Source: Streptomyces sp. ISL-100
GTDB taxonomy: Bacteria > Actinomycetota > Actinomycetes > Streptomycetales > Streptomycetaceae
NCBI RefSeq assembly: GCF_018614615.1
Contig: NZ_JAGGOK010000016.1
Coordinates: 20,317 to 84,316 of the forward strand
Direction of reading: 5' to 3'
DNA: 64,000 nt
Positions 17,606 to 25,935 of this stretch are shown piece by piece. The notes under the pieces were generated by a model. That model made no database searches. It saw nothing but the letters and a program-made list of their open reading frames with translations, and was not told the origin of the DNA. Position 1 is the stretch's first letter. Every line of letters begins with the position of its first letter. The translations under genes and the position numbers were made by a program.

Positions 17606-19270
17606 GTGGACGACTCACACGGGATGACCGGGGGAACCGAGGACGGGGCGGACGGGGGCGGCAGCCGCCTGATCGCCGGGCGGTACCGTCTCGGCGACCA
17701 GCTTGGACGGGGCGGAATGGGCACCGTCTGGCAGGCGACCGACGAGCTGCTCGGCCGGCCGGTCGCCGTCAAGGAGCTCCACTTCGGCGGCGACGAACCC
17801 GGCCTGCCCGCCGCCGACGCGCAGCTGCGGCGCGAGCGGGCGCTGCGCGAGGCCAGGACCGTGGCCCAGCTTGTCCACCCGCATGTGATCGTCGTGCACG
17901 ACATCGTCGAGGACCCCGGCACCGAACTCCCGTACATCATCATGGAGCTGATCGACGGCGAGACGCTCGCGGAATGGATCGCGGCCGACGGCCCGGTCGA
18001 TACCCGCGAGGCCGCGCGGATCGGCCTCGCCCTGGTCGGCGCACTCCGCGTGGCCCACGAGCGCGGCGTACTGCACCGTGATCTCAAGCCCGAGAACGTC
18101 CTGCTGGAAGCGGGCACCGGCCGCGTCGTCCTCACCGACTTCGGGATCGCCCGACTCGACGGCGGTACGACGATCACCGACGCCGGGTCCTTCGTCGGTT
18201 CCCCCGAATACACCGCCCCCGAGCGGATGGAAGGCGTCGCCGCGGGCCCGGCCTCCGACATGTGGTCGCTCGGCGTGCTGCTGTGCACGGCGGTGAGCGG
18301 CGAGTCCCCTTTCCACCGCGACTCCTTGGGCGGCGTCCTGTGCGCCGTCATGCACGACCCCATCCGGCCGCCCGCCGCCGCGGCCCCGCTGCTTCCCGTC
18401 GTACGGCGCCTGCTGGAGCGTGATCCGCAGCGCAGACTCGGCGCGGCCGAGGCGGAGCGGCTGCTGCTCGCGTACCTCGTGACCGGCACCACCCCCAAGG
18501 CCGCGACGCCGTACGGGACCACGCGGCCGTACGGGGCCACCCAGCCGTACGTCCCGCTCGCCCACAAGGTGGCGCGCCTCAGGGGTGGCGGCGTGCGGGG
18601 CGGCGGTGTCCGGGGCGCGATCGTCGCGGGCGTTCTCGTCGCCGTGATGGCGGCGGCGGGCGCGGCGACGGCGACGCTGTTCCTGCGCGACGGTGACGGC
18701 GACGGCGACAGCCAGGGCGGCGGCGGCCGTACGGACAGCGCGCACACCCGTACGGTCACCTCGACCGTGTCGACGGGCACCGGCGACGGGGGACCCACCC
18801 GGACCGGCACGGCCGACCCCGACCGCACGCCCCCGCCCGGCTACCGCAGGGTGACCGACCCCGCGGGCTTCACGCTCGCCGTTCCCGAGGGCTACCGGCG
18901 CTCGGCCGACGACAACCAGGTCTCCTACCTGTCGCCGGACAGGAGCATCAGGATAGGCGTACGCCAGCAGAGTCCCGTAGCGGGCGGCCCGCTGGGCGCG
19001 ATGCGGCTGGCGCACGCCAAGGGCCCGGACACCCACCCCGGCTACCGCGCCGGCAAGGTCACGCGGACCACGCACAACGGGCTGGCGGCCGCGCTGTGGG
19101 AGTTCGTCCGGGACGGCTTCGAGCCGGGCGACGAGGACCGGCACACGTACGACCTCTGCTGGGAGGAGGACTCTCTGATGTACGAGGTGTCGGTCTCGGC
19201 ACCGGTCCGCAGGCAGGACGACGGCAAGCGGCACTTCGACACCGCCCTCGACTCGTTCGCCCGCGGTTAG
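17606..19270 (+). CDS. Membrane Ser/Thr protein kinase, 554 aa
   Basis: Hanks-type kinase with complete motifs: GRGGMGTVW, Lys56 (VAVKEL), HRD at 157-159 (HRDLKPENVLL), DFG at 178-180, and activation segment GSPEYTAPERMEG. After the kinase domain there is a stretch of TPYGTT / RPYGAT repeats, a membrane span at about 336-358 (AIVAGVLVAVMAAAGAATAT), a Thr/Gly stalk, and an extracellular domain starting YRRVTDPAGFTLAVPEGYRR that parallels VKDPEGFQTVVDKDW of the pseudokinase. Start GTG 17606 lies 57 bp after the pseudokinase stop, so the two are probably co-transcribed. Third member of the cluster. Confidence 0.93.
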   Translation: MDDSHGMTGGTEDGADGGGSRLIAGRYRLGDQLGRGGMGTVWQATDELLGRPVAVKELHFGGDEPGLPAADAQLRRERALREARTVAQLVHPHVIVVHDIVEDPGTELPYIIMELIDGETLAEWIAADGPVDTREAARIGLALVGALRVAHERGVLHRDLKPENVLLEAGTGRVVLTDFGIARLDGGTTITDAGSFVGSPEYTAPERMEGVAAGPASDMWSLGVLLCTAVSGESPFHRDSLGGVLCAVMHDPIRPPAAAAPLLPVVRRLLERDPQRRLGAAEAERLLLAYLVTGTTPKAATPYGTTRPYGATQPYVPLAHKVARLRGGGVRGGGVRGAIVAGVLVAVMAAAGAATATLFLRDGDGDGDSQGGGGRTDSAHTRTVTSTVSTGTGDGGPTRTGTADPDRTPPPGYRRVTDPAGFTLAVPEGYRRSADDNQVSYLSPDRSIRIGVRQQSPVAGGPLGAMRLAHAKGPDTHPGYRAGKVTRTTHNGLAAALWEFVRDGFEPGDEDRHTYDLCWEEDSLMYEVSVSAPVRRQDDGKRHFDTALDSFARG

Positions 19271-19406
19271 ACCCGGGCCCAAGGGCCTGCACAAGCCGCT
19301 GATCAGGGGTTATTTGCCAGTGAACACTGGCACGGTGGTGAGGAGCTGGTGAAAAGGCGTTACCGGCGGGTACCAAAAGGCGTGCGGGAGGCTTACTCTC
19401 CCCCTC

Positions 19407-21023
19407 ATGACGGACTCGCAGGCCCCCGCAGCCGCCCTCGGTACGAACCCACTCGCCGCAGCCCCCGCAGGTGCGCGCACCGCGGCCGATGTGGTCACCC
19501 CCGAGGTGGTCGCACAGCTCACGCGTGATGTGGTCGGCTCCGGCCGCACCGCGAATCACACGCCCTTCACCGGCGAGAAGCTGGCCGACCTGCCGGAGTC
19601 CACCCCCGAGGACGTCGCCACCGCCTTCGAGCGGGCGCGCGCCGCCCAGCCCCTCTGGGCGGCCATACCCGTACGCCGGCGAGCCGCGATCCTGCTCCGC
19701 TTCCACGACCTGGTCCTGGAGCGCCAGGCCGAGGTCCTCGACCTCATTCAGCTGGAGACCGGCAAGGCCCGCCTGCACGCGCACGAGGAGGTCCTGGCCG
19801 TCGCCATCGCCGCCCGCCATTACGGGCGCAAGGCCGCGTCGTACCTCAGGCCCAAGCGGCGCACCGGGGCGATCCCGACCCTGACGAAGGTCACCGAGCT
19901 GCGCCAGCCGCGCGGTGTCGTCGGCCAGATCGCCCCCTGGAACTATCCCTTCGAGCTGTCGATCGGTGACGCGCTGCCCGCCTTCGTCTCCGGCAACGCC
20001 GTCGTGATGAAGCCCGACACCGAGACCGCGCTGACCGCCCTGTGGGCCCGCGACCTCCTCGTCGAGGCCGGTCTGCCGCCCGAGGTCTTCCAAGTCGTCC
20101 TCGGCGAGGGCCCGGTCGTCGGCCCCGAGATCGTCAAGCACGCCGACTACGTCTCCTTCACCGGCTCCACCCGCACCGGCCGCGAGGTCGCCCAGGGCGC
20201 CGCCGCCCGCCTCATCGGCGTATCCCTCGAACTCGGCGGCAAGAACGCCATGCTGGTCCTGGAGGACGCCGACGTCGAGAAGGCAGCGGCGGGCGCCGTC
20301 CGCGCCTGCTTCTCCTCCGCCGGACAGCTGTGCATCTCCATCGAGCGGCTGTACGTCCACGAGTCGATCGCCGACGACTTCGTGGCCCGGTTCGCCGCGC
20401 GTACGAAGGCGATGCGCCTCGGCACGTCCCTCGCGTACGGCGCCGACATGGGCTCGCTCGTCGGGGAGCGCCAGCTGGAGAACGTCAAGCGGCACGTCGA
20501 AGAGGCCGTCGCCAAGGGCGCCACGCTCGTCGCCGGCGGCGTCGCCCGCCCCGACATTGGCCCGCTCTTCTTCGAGCCGACCATCCTCGACGGCGTCGAG
20601 GCGCCGATGGCGGTGTGCGCCGAGGAGACGTTCGGCCCGGTCGTCTCCATCTACCGCTTCACCGACGAGGACGAGGTCGTGGCGCAGGCCAACGCCACCG
20701 CATACGGCCTCAATTCCAGCGTCTGGACCAAGAACGGCAAGCGCGGCCACGCGATCGCCGCCCGGCTGCGCACCGGCACGGTCAACATCAACGAGGGCTA
20801 CGCCCCGGCGTACGGCAGCGTCCAGGCGCCGATGGGCGGCATGAAGGAATCCGGACTCGGCCGCCGGCACGGCTCCGAGGGCATCCTCAAGTACACCGAG
20901 GCCCAGACCGTCGCCCACCAGCGGCTGATCCCGATGGCCCCGTCCTTCGGCATGGACGACGAGCAGTACGCGGCGTTCATGAGCATCAGCCTGAAGGCGC
21001 TGAAGGTCCTGCGTTTCCGCTGA
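19407..21023 (+). CDS. Succinate-semialdehyde dehydrogenase (NAD(P)+), 538 aa
   Basis: An aldehyde dehydrogenase superfamily enzyme that would oxidise succinate semialdehyde to succinate, the last step of the GABA shunt. Motifs: PWNYPFELSIGDALPAFVSG, the coenzyme loop VSFTGSTRTGREVA, the general base in SLELGGKNAMLVLEDAD, and the nucleophile Cys309 in SSAGQLCISIERLYV. The form (SSAGQLCIS rather than NxGQxC) is that of the GabD2/Rv1731-like subfamily. The ATG at 19407 gives a typical length. It lies 39 bp upstream of the GMC oxidoreductase gene, so the two probably form an operon; no GABA transaminase is nearby. Confidence 0.88.
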   Translation: MTDSQAPAAALGTNPLAAAPAGARTAADVVTPEVVAQLTRDVVGSGRTANHTPFTGEKLADLPESTPEDVATAFERARAAQPLWAAIPVRRRAAILLRFHDLVLERQAEVLDLIQLETGKARLHAHEEVLAVAIAARHYGRKAASYLRPKRRTGAIPTLTKVTELRQPRGVVGQIAPWNYPFELSIGDALPAFVSGNAVVMKPDTETALTALWARDLLVEAGLPPEVFQVVLGEGPVVGPEIVKHADYVSFTGSTRTGREVAQGAAARLIGVSLELGGKNAMLVLEDADVEKAAAGAVRACFSSAGQLCISIERLYVHESIADDFVARFAARTKAMRLGTSLAYGADMGSLVGERQLENVKRHVEEAVAKGATLVAGGVARPDIGPLFFEPTILDGVEAPMAVCAEETFGPVVSIYRFTDEDEVVAQANATAYGLNSSVWTKNGKRGHAIAARLRTGTVNINEGYAPAYGSVQAPMGGMKESGLGRRHGSEGILKYTEAQTVAHQRLIPMAPSFGMDDEQYAAFMSISLKALKVLRFR

Positions 21024-21062
21024 TCCAGGTTGCTGATCCAGGTTTTCTGACGAGGAGCGCCA

Positions 21063-22859
21063 ATGCCACAGGAGAGCTCTGTGTACGACTACGACGTCAT
21101 CGTCGTCGGATCCGGCTTCGGCGGTTCCGTATCGGCCCTGCGCCTGACGGAGAAGGGCTACCGGGTCGGCGTCCTGGAAGCGGGCCGCCGCTTCACGCGC
21201 GAGACCCTGCCCAAGACCTCCTGGGACATCAAGAACTTCCTCTGGGCGCCCGCGCTCGGCCTCTTCGGCATCCAGCGCGTGCACCTGCTCGGGAACGTCA
21301 TGGTGCTGGCGGGCGCGGGTGTGGGAGGCGGCTCCCTCAACTACGCCAACACGCTGTACGTACCCCCCGCTCCCTTCTTCCAGGACCAGCAGTGGGCGGA
21401 CATCACCGACTGGCAGGACGAACTCGCGCCGTACTACGACCAGGCCAAGCGCATGCTCGGGGTGCGCCTGAATCCGACCATGACGCCGTCCGACGTACAC
21501 CTGAAGGCGACCGCCGAGGCCATGGGAGTGGGCGACACATTCCACATGGCACCGGTGGGTGTCTTCTACGGCGACGGGCAGGACGCCGACGGTGATTCAA
21601 CGGCACAGCCCGGCGCGGAGGTTCCCGACCCCTACTTCGGCGGTGCGGGCCCGTCCCGCAGGGCCTGCACCGAATGCGGCGAGTGCATGACCGGCTGCCG
21701 GCACGGCGCGAAGAACACCCTCAACGAGAACTACCTCTACCTGGCCGAGAAGGCCGGCGCGGTCGTCCACCCCATGACCTCCGTCGTCGGCCTCACCGAG
21801 CACCCGGACGGCGGCTACCGCGTCGCCACCGTCCCCACCGACGCCCGCCGCAAGGCCGAGCCCCGCACCCTGCGCGCCCACCAGGTCGTCATCGCCGCCG
21901 GTACGTACGGCACCCAGACCCTTCTGCACACCATGAAGGACCGCGGCGACCTCCCTCGCATCTCCGCGAAGCTCGGCGAGCTGACCCGCACCAACTCCGA
22001 GGCGCTCGTCGGCTCGCAGACCACCGACCGCCGCTACCGCAAGAAGCACGGCGCGAAGACCGGCGCGAAGAAGGCGGACTTCACGCGAGGCGTCGCCATC
22101 ACGTCCTCGATCCACCCCGACGCCAACACCCACATCGAGCCGGTCCGTTACGGCAAGGGCTCCAACGCGATGGGCGCGATGTCCGTCATCCAGGTGCCGT
22201 ACGCCGACAAATTCCCCCGCGCCCTGGGCTGGCTCGGCAACGTCGTCAGACACCCGCTGCTGACCGCGCGGTCCCTCTCCAACCACCGCTGGTCGGAGAA
22301 GACCATCATCGGCCTGGTCATGCAGTCGCTGGACAACTCCCTGACGACGTACCGCAAACCGGGAGGCATCGGAAAGGGCCTGCTGACCGCCCGCCAGGGC
22401 CACGGCGCGCCCAACCCGAAGCAGATCCCCGAGGCGGCGCGCGCCGCGAGCATCCTCGCCGACGAGATCAACGGCTTCGCGGGCAGCAACATCGGCGAGC
22501 TCATCGGTACGCCGCTGACCGCGCACTTCCTGGGCGGCTGCCCGATCGGCGCCTCGCCGGAGAAGGGCGTCATCGACCCGTACCACCGGCTGTACGGACA
22601 CCCGGGCATCTCGGTGGTGGACGGCTCGGCCGTCTCCGCCAACCTGGGCGTCAACCCGTCGCTGACGATCACCGCACAGGCGGAGCGGGCCATGTCGTAC
22701 TGGCCCAACAAGGACGAGCCGGACGCCCGCCCGGCGCAGGACGCGGCGTACGAGCGCCTCGCGGCGATCGAACCGAAGGCGCCGGCGGTGCCGAAGGAGG
22801 CCTTCGGCGCGCTGAAGCTGCCGTTCCTCGGCATACCCGCCGTCCCGCCCAAGAGTTGA
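21063..22859 (+). CDS. GMC-family oxidoreductase (cholesterol-oxidase-like), 598 aa
   Basis: An FAD flavoprotein of the glucose-methanol-choline family. The N-terminal ADP-binding motif VVGSGFGGSVSALRL is followed by the second GMC signature GAGVGGGSLNYAN. A ferredoxin-like Cys segment CTECGECMTGCRHGAKNT, also seen in ChoD-type proteins, lies near residue 205. The C-terminal catalytic region has AHFLGGCPIGAS and VDGSAVSANLGVNPSLTITA, with the expected His/Asn active-site environment. It resembles M. tuberculosis ChoD and Streptomyces homologues whose sterol activity is disputed, so the substrate is uncertain. No signal peptide is seen. Start ATG 21063 follows GAGGAGCGCCA. Confidence 0.85.
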   Translation: MPQESSVYDYDVIVVGSGFGGSVSALRLTEKGYRVGVLEAGRRFTRETLPKTSWDIKNFLWAPALGLFGIQRVHLLGNVMVLAGAGVGGGSLNYANTLYVPPAPFFQDQQWADITDWQDELAPYYDQAKRMLGVRLNPTMTPSDVHLKATAEAMGVGDTFHMAPVGVFYGDGQDADGDSTAQPGAEVPDPYFGGAGPSRRACTECGECMTGCRHGAKNTLNENYLYLAEKAGAVVHPMTSVVGLTEHPDGGYRVATVPTDARRKAEPRTLRAHQVVIAAGTYGTQTLLHTMKDRGDLPRISAKLGELTRTNSEALVGSQTTDRRYRKKHGAKTGAKKADFTRGVAITSSIHPDANTHIEPVRYGKGSNAMGAMSVIQVPYADKFPRALGWLGNVVRHPLLTARSLSNHRWSEKTIIGLVMQSLDNSLTTYRKPGGIGKGLLTARQGHGAPNPKQIPEAARAASILADEINGFAGSNIGELIGTPLTAHFLGGCPIGASPEKGVIDPYHRLYGHPGISVVDGSAVSANLGVNPSLTITAQAERAMSYWPNKDEPDARPAQDAAYERLAAIEPKAPAVPKEAFGALKLPFLGIPAVPPKS

Positions 22860-22866
22860 GCGGGCA

Positions 22867-22910
22867 GGCAAAAGGCGCTGCACCCCCCTCCGAGTGCAGC
22901 GCCTCTTGCC
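22867..22910. terminator. Bidirectional terminator between convergent genes
   Basis: An 11-bp perfect stem (22873-22883 with 22894-22904) is extended after one mismatch by 5 more pairs (22867-22871 with 22906-22910). A-rich and T-rich flanks (CAAAAGG and CTCTTGCC) suit termination from both the GMC gene and the surface-protein gene. Confidence 0.8.
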
Positions 22911-22959
22911 GGTCTCTATCGAGCCCTTACCGGTGTGTCACCGGGTCATACGGGCCGTG

Positions 22960-24174
22960 TCAGGCCTCGGAACCGGCCTGGCGGCGGCGTACGACGAACA
23001 TCGCACCGACGCCGAGCGCCACGGCCGCGCCACCCGCGAGGGCGAACATCGGCATCGTGGACGAGGAACCCGTCTCGGCGAGGGCGCCGGTCACGGCCGG
23101 GACCGTGCTCTCGGTCGGCTTCTCGCTCGGGACCGGGGCCTTGCCGCCCTCCTGGGGCTCGGTGCCCACGGTGTTGGTACCGGCCGGGACGATCTCGAAC
23201 TTGTACGAGACGTCTGCGAAGCCGGAGCAGTCCTCGTCACCGGTGTAGAAACCTGCGCCGAGGGTGAAGGCGGTGCCGGCCGGCGCACTGGCCTTGACGT
23301 TGAGGCGCAGCTTGATGTCGACCTCGTAGCCGGCCTCGATCTTGCTGGACTCGCCGACGTAGCCGACGGCGTTGCCCTCCTGGTCGACGAGGTCGTCCCA
23401 GGTGTTGAGCTCCTCGTTGTAGGCCTGCAGGGTGACCTGGCGGGACTTGATGAGCTCCATGCCGTCCTTGTCGAAGGACGCCCCGGCGAAGTAGTAGACG
23501 TCCGAGACGTCCTTGTCCGACGAGTTGTAGACGTTCAGGCTGAACTGGCGCCAGCCGCTGCCCGCGGCGATCTTGCCCGGCAGACCCTTGACCGCGAGTT
23601 CGAGGTCGGAGTTCTCACAGATCCCCCAGTCGTCCTCATCGGGGTCGGTGCCGGGGTCCTCGTCGCCGGGCTCGGTGCCGGGCTCGGGGTCCTCGGGCTC
23701 CTGGCCCGGGTCCTCCTCGCCCTCCGGGTCGGTCTCGCTGCCGGGGTCGAACGCCGGGTCCGTGGCCGGGTCGGGGTCGGGCTCACCGACGGGGTCGGTG
23801 GCCGGGTCCGTCCCGGGGTCCGTCGGCGGCTCCTCCACGGAGGGGTCCGTGTCGGACGGGTCCGGGTCACCGGCGGGGTCGGTGCCCGGGTCCGTCCCGG
23901 GGTCCGTCGGCGGCTCTTCCACGGACGGGTCGGTCTCGCCAGGATCGGTTGCCTCGCCCGGGTCGGTCTCGGACGGGTCGGTCGCGTCGACCGGGTCGTT
24001 CTCCTCGGCCGGGTCGGTCGCGCCGGGGTCGGTGGCCTCGCCCGGGTCGGTCGTCTCGGTCTGCGAGGTGGTGGTGGGCTCTCCCTCGGCGTACGCGGCC
24101 GGCGCGGCCAGCAGGGCGGCAGGAGCTATGACGGCCGTCGCAGCCGCAAGGGCCATGGCGCGGCGAAGCTTCAT
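22960..24174 (-). CDS. Cell-wall-anchored surface protein with LAETG sorting signal, 404 aa
   Basis: A secreted protein to be fixed to peptidoglycan by sortase. Residues 1-29 form a Sec signal peptide (MKLRRAMALAAATAVIAPAA, cleavage after AYA). Residues ~30-185 are a low-complexity Asp/Pro/Thr/Glu stalk of repeated DPG and TDP units, including a long duplicated block (DPSVEEPPTDPGTDP twice). Residues ~190-330 form a folded beta domain with two Cys (WGICENSDLELAV, EDCSGFADVSY). The C-terminus has LAETG, a hydrophobic span (MFALAGGAAVALGVGAMFVV) and a basic tail RRRQAGSEA. LAxTG is the motif of class E sortases typical of high-GC actinobacteria. Start ATG 24172-24174. Ligand unknown. Confidence 0.88.
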   Translation of the reverse strand: MKLRRAMALAAATAVIAPAALLAAPAAYAEGEPTTTSQTETTDPGEATDPGATDPAEENDPVDATDPSETDPGEATDPGETDPSVEEPPTDPGTDPGTDPAGDPDPSDTDPSVEEPPTDPGTDPATDPVGEPDPDPATDPAFDPGSETDPEGEEDPGQEPEDPEPGTEPGDEDPGTDPDEDDWGICENSDLELAVKGLPGKIAAGSGWRQFSLNVYNSSDKDVSDVYYFAGASFDKDGMELIKSRQVTLQAYNEELNTWDDLVDQEGNAVGYVGESSKIEAGYEVDIKLRLNVKASAPAGTAFTLGAGFYTGDEDCSGFADVSYKFEIVPAGTNTVGTEPQEGGKAPVPSEKPTESTVPAVTGALAETGSSSTMPMFALAGGAAVALGVGAMFVVRRRQAGSEA

Positions 24175-24891
24175 TTAGACCTCAGGAAGTCTGGCGTACC
24201 GCGCAAGCTGCGGTACGAGATGTGAGGGCCGCCGTGGTGTGGGGGTGCACAGGTGGCCGTTGGTTCGCATGGATGACCTGTGACGGGAGTAAAGGGTTGC
24301 GCGGAATCTCATGGGTTTCTCATGTGGCGTGCGTCACGCGCCCGCCGCAGCCCGCCCGCGCAAGCGAAGGGCCCCGCGGACGGGGGAGATCCGCGGGGCC
24401 CCAGGCCGTCAGCACCGGCGTCAGGGCAGCGCCGGTGCCGCGGGGGCGGCGCCGGGGGGTGCGCCGCTGGCTCTTGAGGTGAAGCTGGTGGAGCTGGTGG
24501 AGCTTGCCCGGCGCACGAGGGGCGCACGAGTGGTGTCGACCAATGTCAGCGACCGCCCGGAGCGCGCGAGCTGCCTTTGCATCGTGCGGGATCTGCCGCG
24601 GCGGACGCAACAGTTTCGACGACATCCCGGGACCCGGCCTGGGGACACGGCCGGTCGGTTCCGGGCGTCCCCGGAACCGACCGCCTTGGGTGACCGGGCT
24701 AGCTGTCCCCTGCCGACCGGTCACGCGCGCCGGGACGAGGTCCCACGACGCACTTGCAGTACGCCGCACGCCCCGGCGGAGCCACGCGTGGTTCTTTCCT
24801 GCGCGCCCGCCCCTGGCTGGCGCGGACACCGGGACCAACGAAGCCCCGCGGGGCCCGGTCACGCGCCGTACGGGTGAGGATGCGCCCGAAC
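24175..24891. other. Gap of ~720 bp with no convincing gene
   Basis: Between the surface-protein start and the chorismate mutase stop I see no frame with both a ribosome binding site and family-like sequence. Minus-strand frames exist (for example 24421-24648) but they are Arg/Ser/Pro-rich and look like shadows. The region holds the promoter side of the surface-protein gene and a perfect 12-bp hairpin at 24369-24401 that could end the chorismate mutase transcript. Confidence 0.5.
24369..24401 (-). terminator. Hairpin terminator (perfect 12-bp stem)
   Basis: GGGCCCCGCGGA at 24369-24380 pairs perfectly with 24390-24401, closing a 9-nt G-rich loop. The nearest minus-strand gene upstream of it is chorismate mutase, about 490 bp away, so it may end a long 3' UTR or an unrecognised small transcript. 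Confidence 0.6.
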
Positions 24892-25200
24892 TCAGATACG
24901 GCCCCGGCACAGCTCCAGCATCGTCATCGCGAGCGCCGTGCCGGGCTTCCCGAGAGCGTCCCTGTAGTGGCCGAGCACCTCCATCTCGCGCGACAGGTTC
25001 ACGCGGCGCCCGCCCGAGGTGATGCGGGCCTCCTGGATGACGGCCGAAACGGCCATCCGTTCCTGGATGAGACCGATGATCCTGTCGTCGAGTGAGTCGA
25101 TGCGCTCCCGGGCGTTGCCGATCAGGTCCGCGGCCTCGTCGGTGCGGGCGCCGGTCTTGTCGGCGGCGGTGACGGCTGCGGTGGGTGTGCTGGTGCTCAT
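24892..25200 (-). CDS. Chorismate mutase, AroQ type, 102 aa
   Basis: It converts chorismate to prephenate, the branch to phenylalanine and tyrosine. The protein is all helical with the AroQ pattern: RERIDSLDDRIIGLIQERM (first helix, with the conserved Arg and Asp), AVSAVIQEARI, and the third helix AMTMLELCRGRI near the end. Length is right for a monofunctional intracellular enzyme; no signal peptide. Start ATG 25198-25200 follows AGAGGAGATACGGAC. Upstream lie a leader peptide gene with Phe and Tyr codons and a strong hairpin, which suggests transcription attenuation. Confidence 0.9.
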   Translation of the reverse strand: MSTSTPTAAVTAADKTGARTDEAADLIGNARERIDSLDDRIIGLIQERMAVSAVIQEARITSGGRRVNLSREMEVLGHYRDALGKPGTALAMTMLELCRGRI

Positions 25201-25265
25201 GTCCGTATCTCCTCTGTATGAAGGGGTACGGCCCCCCGGGGCGGCCAGGCCCGGGAATGACAGAA

Positions 25266-25292
25266 CGCCCCGGGCCTTGTCGGCCCGGGGCG
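25266..25292 (-). terminator. Attenuator-like hairpin upstream of chorismate mutase
   Basis: A perfect 11-bp G/C stem (25266-25276 with 25282-25292) with a 5-nt loop is followed on the minus-strand transcript by TTCTGTCATT. It lies between the leader peptide gene and the chorismate mutase start, the place of a transcription attenuator. I could not find a clean alternative antiterminator pairing by eye. Confidence 0.6.
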
Positions 25293-25316
25293 CCTGTGAA
25301 GTCGCTTGTCAGTAGC

Positions 25317-25388
25317 TCAAGCAGCTCGACCATGGCACCGGTCGGACCGGGTGCCATAGGTAAAGAGGAAGCTCAGCTGCTTGTGCAT
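25317..25388 (-). CDS. Candidate leader peptide of chorismate mutase, 23 aa
   Basis: A short frame starting ATG 25386-25388 and ending TGA 25317-25319 encodes a peptide containing SFLFTY: two Phe and one Tyr within five codons, one Phe as TTT and the Tyr as TAT, both rare codons in Streptomyces. These are the end products of the branch that chorismate mutase opens. A good promoter (25395-25423) puts the -10 box only 6 nt before the ATG, so the leader would be translated from a leaderless transcript. A hairpin follows before the structural gene. This matches the pattern of translation-coupled attenuation; it is inferred, not proven. Confidence 0.55.
   Translation of the reverse strand: MHKQLSFLFTYGTRSDRCHGRAA
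25332..25357 (-). promoter_or_regulatory. Hairpin inside the leader-peptide coding region
   Basis: ATGGCACCGGTC pairs with GACCGGGTGCCAT (one bulged G) around 25332-25356, within the second half of the leader peptide frame. A ribosome stalled at the Phe/Tyr codons would sit just before this structure. An outer pairing AAGCAGCT with AGCTGCTT brackets it. Confidence 0.4.
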
Positions 25389-25394
25389 GGAACC

Positions 25395-25423
25395 AGTATG
25401 TCCTGCCGCCGACGGGCGGCCAA
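25395..25423 (-). promoter_or_regulatory. Promoter for the leader peptide / chorismate mutase transcript
   Basis: On the minus strand TTGGCC (25418-25423), a 17-bp spacer and CATACT (25395-25400) form a HrdB-like promoter. The distance from the -10 box to the leader ATG (6 nt) predicts a transcript beginning at or next to that ATG. Confidence 0.5.
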
Positions 25424-25431
25424 AGCCAGGT

Positions 25432-25453
25432 TCGGATGGTGAGACAAGGGGAA
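25432..25453. repeat. Left attachment-type direct repeat (attL), 22 bp
   Basis: Identical over 22 bp to 28788-28809; the shared core contains GGATGGTGAGACAAGGGG. Flanking bases on both sides differ between copies. The two copies bracket the accessory island with a dead integrase next to the right copy. Confidence 0.85.
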
Positions 25454-25497
25454 AGCAGCCATGAGCTGACCTGGGCGGACGTCGCCACAGGGTGGAT

Positions 25498-25529
25498 GAC
25501 GTGCAAAAAACACGTCCCAGTACGTCCCA
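25498..25529. promoter_or_regulatory. Short inverted and direct repeats beside attL
   Basis: GACGTG-CAAAAAA-CACGTC forms an inverted repeat at 25498-25516, and ACGTCCCA occurs twice (25512-25519 and 25522-25529). Repeats of this size next to an att core resemble integrase or excisionase arm sites; that reading is inference. Confidence 0.4.
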
Positions 25530-25584
25530 ACGTTTGTCGACGTTTCCCCCCGCTGAACGCATAACCCGGAAAGAAGTGATCACC

Positions 25585-25819
25585 ATGGTCGAGATCGAGA
25601 CCGTCGAAGACGTCGACGCCGTCAGGACTAAGGACTTCACCCGCGTCGTCGAGCTGATCGACGAAATTTCCAGGCCGCCGGGGTACGACCTCAGCGATCC
25701 GCAGATGCTCGAATACAACCTGTCGGAGCTGGGTCCCGAAGGTTGCGGGAGATTGCCGCCGCCCGGCTGCGCGCCTCGCCGCCGCATTGGAGTACATCCG
25801 CATCGTGCGGCCGAAGTAA
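25585..25819 (+). pseudogene. Small frame-disrupted gene of unknown family
   Basis: From ATG 25585 (after GGAAAGAAGTGATCACC) a natural-looking acidic peptide is read for ~52 residues (MVEIETVEDVDAVRTKDF, then PPGYDLSDPQMLEYNLSELG). After codon GAA at 25738-25740 the frame turns into Pro/Arg-rich nonsense, while the other frames give LREIAAARLRA and then AAALEYIRIVRPK ending in TAA 25817-25819. The coding signal thus hops frames, as if one or two single-base indels had occurred. A programmed frameshift is possible but no slippery heptamer is evident. Function unknown; the intact product would be ~77 residues. Confidence 0.5.
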
Positions 25820-25935
25820 GGCGGGGGGACGTTCTGGCTCCAGTAGAGGCCACATCGCTGATCGCGCACCCAAAGGCCGCCGCCACGCCCACGGGGGAAG
25901 GCGTGACGGCAGTGGCCCGGATGCTATCGGCCCAC

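Noticed and set aside
24421..24648. 75-codon minus-strand frame between the surface protein and chorismate mutase
   Set aside because: Ser/Thr/Arg low complexity, no ribosome binding site, and no clear third-position bias advantage over other frames.
24320..25357. Long minus-strand open frame covering the chorismate mutase region
   Set aside because: It is Arg/Pro/Gly-rich, unlike any family, and runs across the real chorismate mutase gene in another frame; a GC-driven shadow.
25432..25453. att core considered as the 3' end of a tRNA gene
   Set aside because: No T-arm consensus (GTTCGANTC) or acceptor stem can be made from the core and its flanks.
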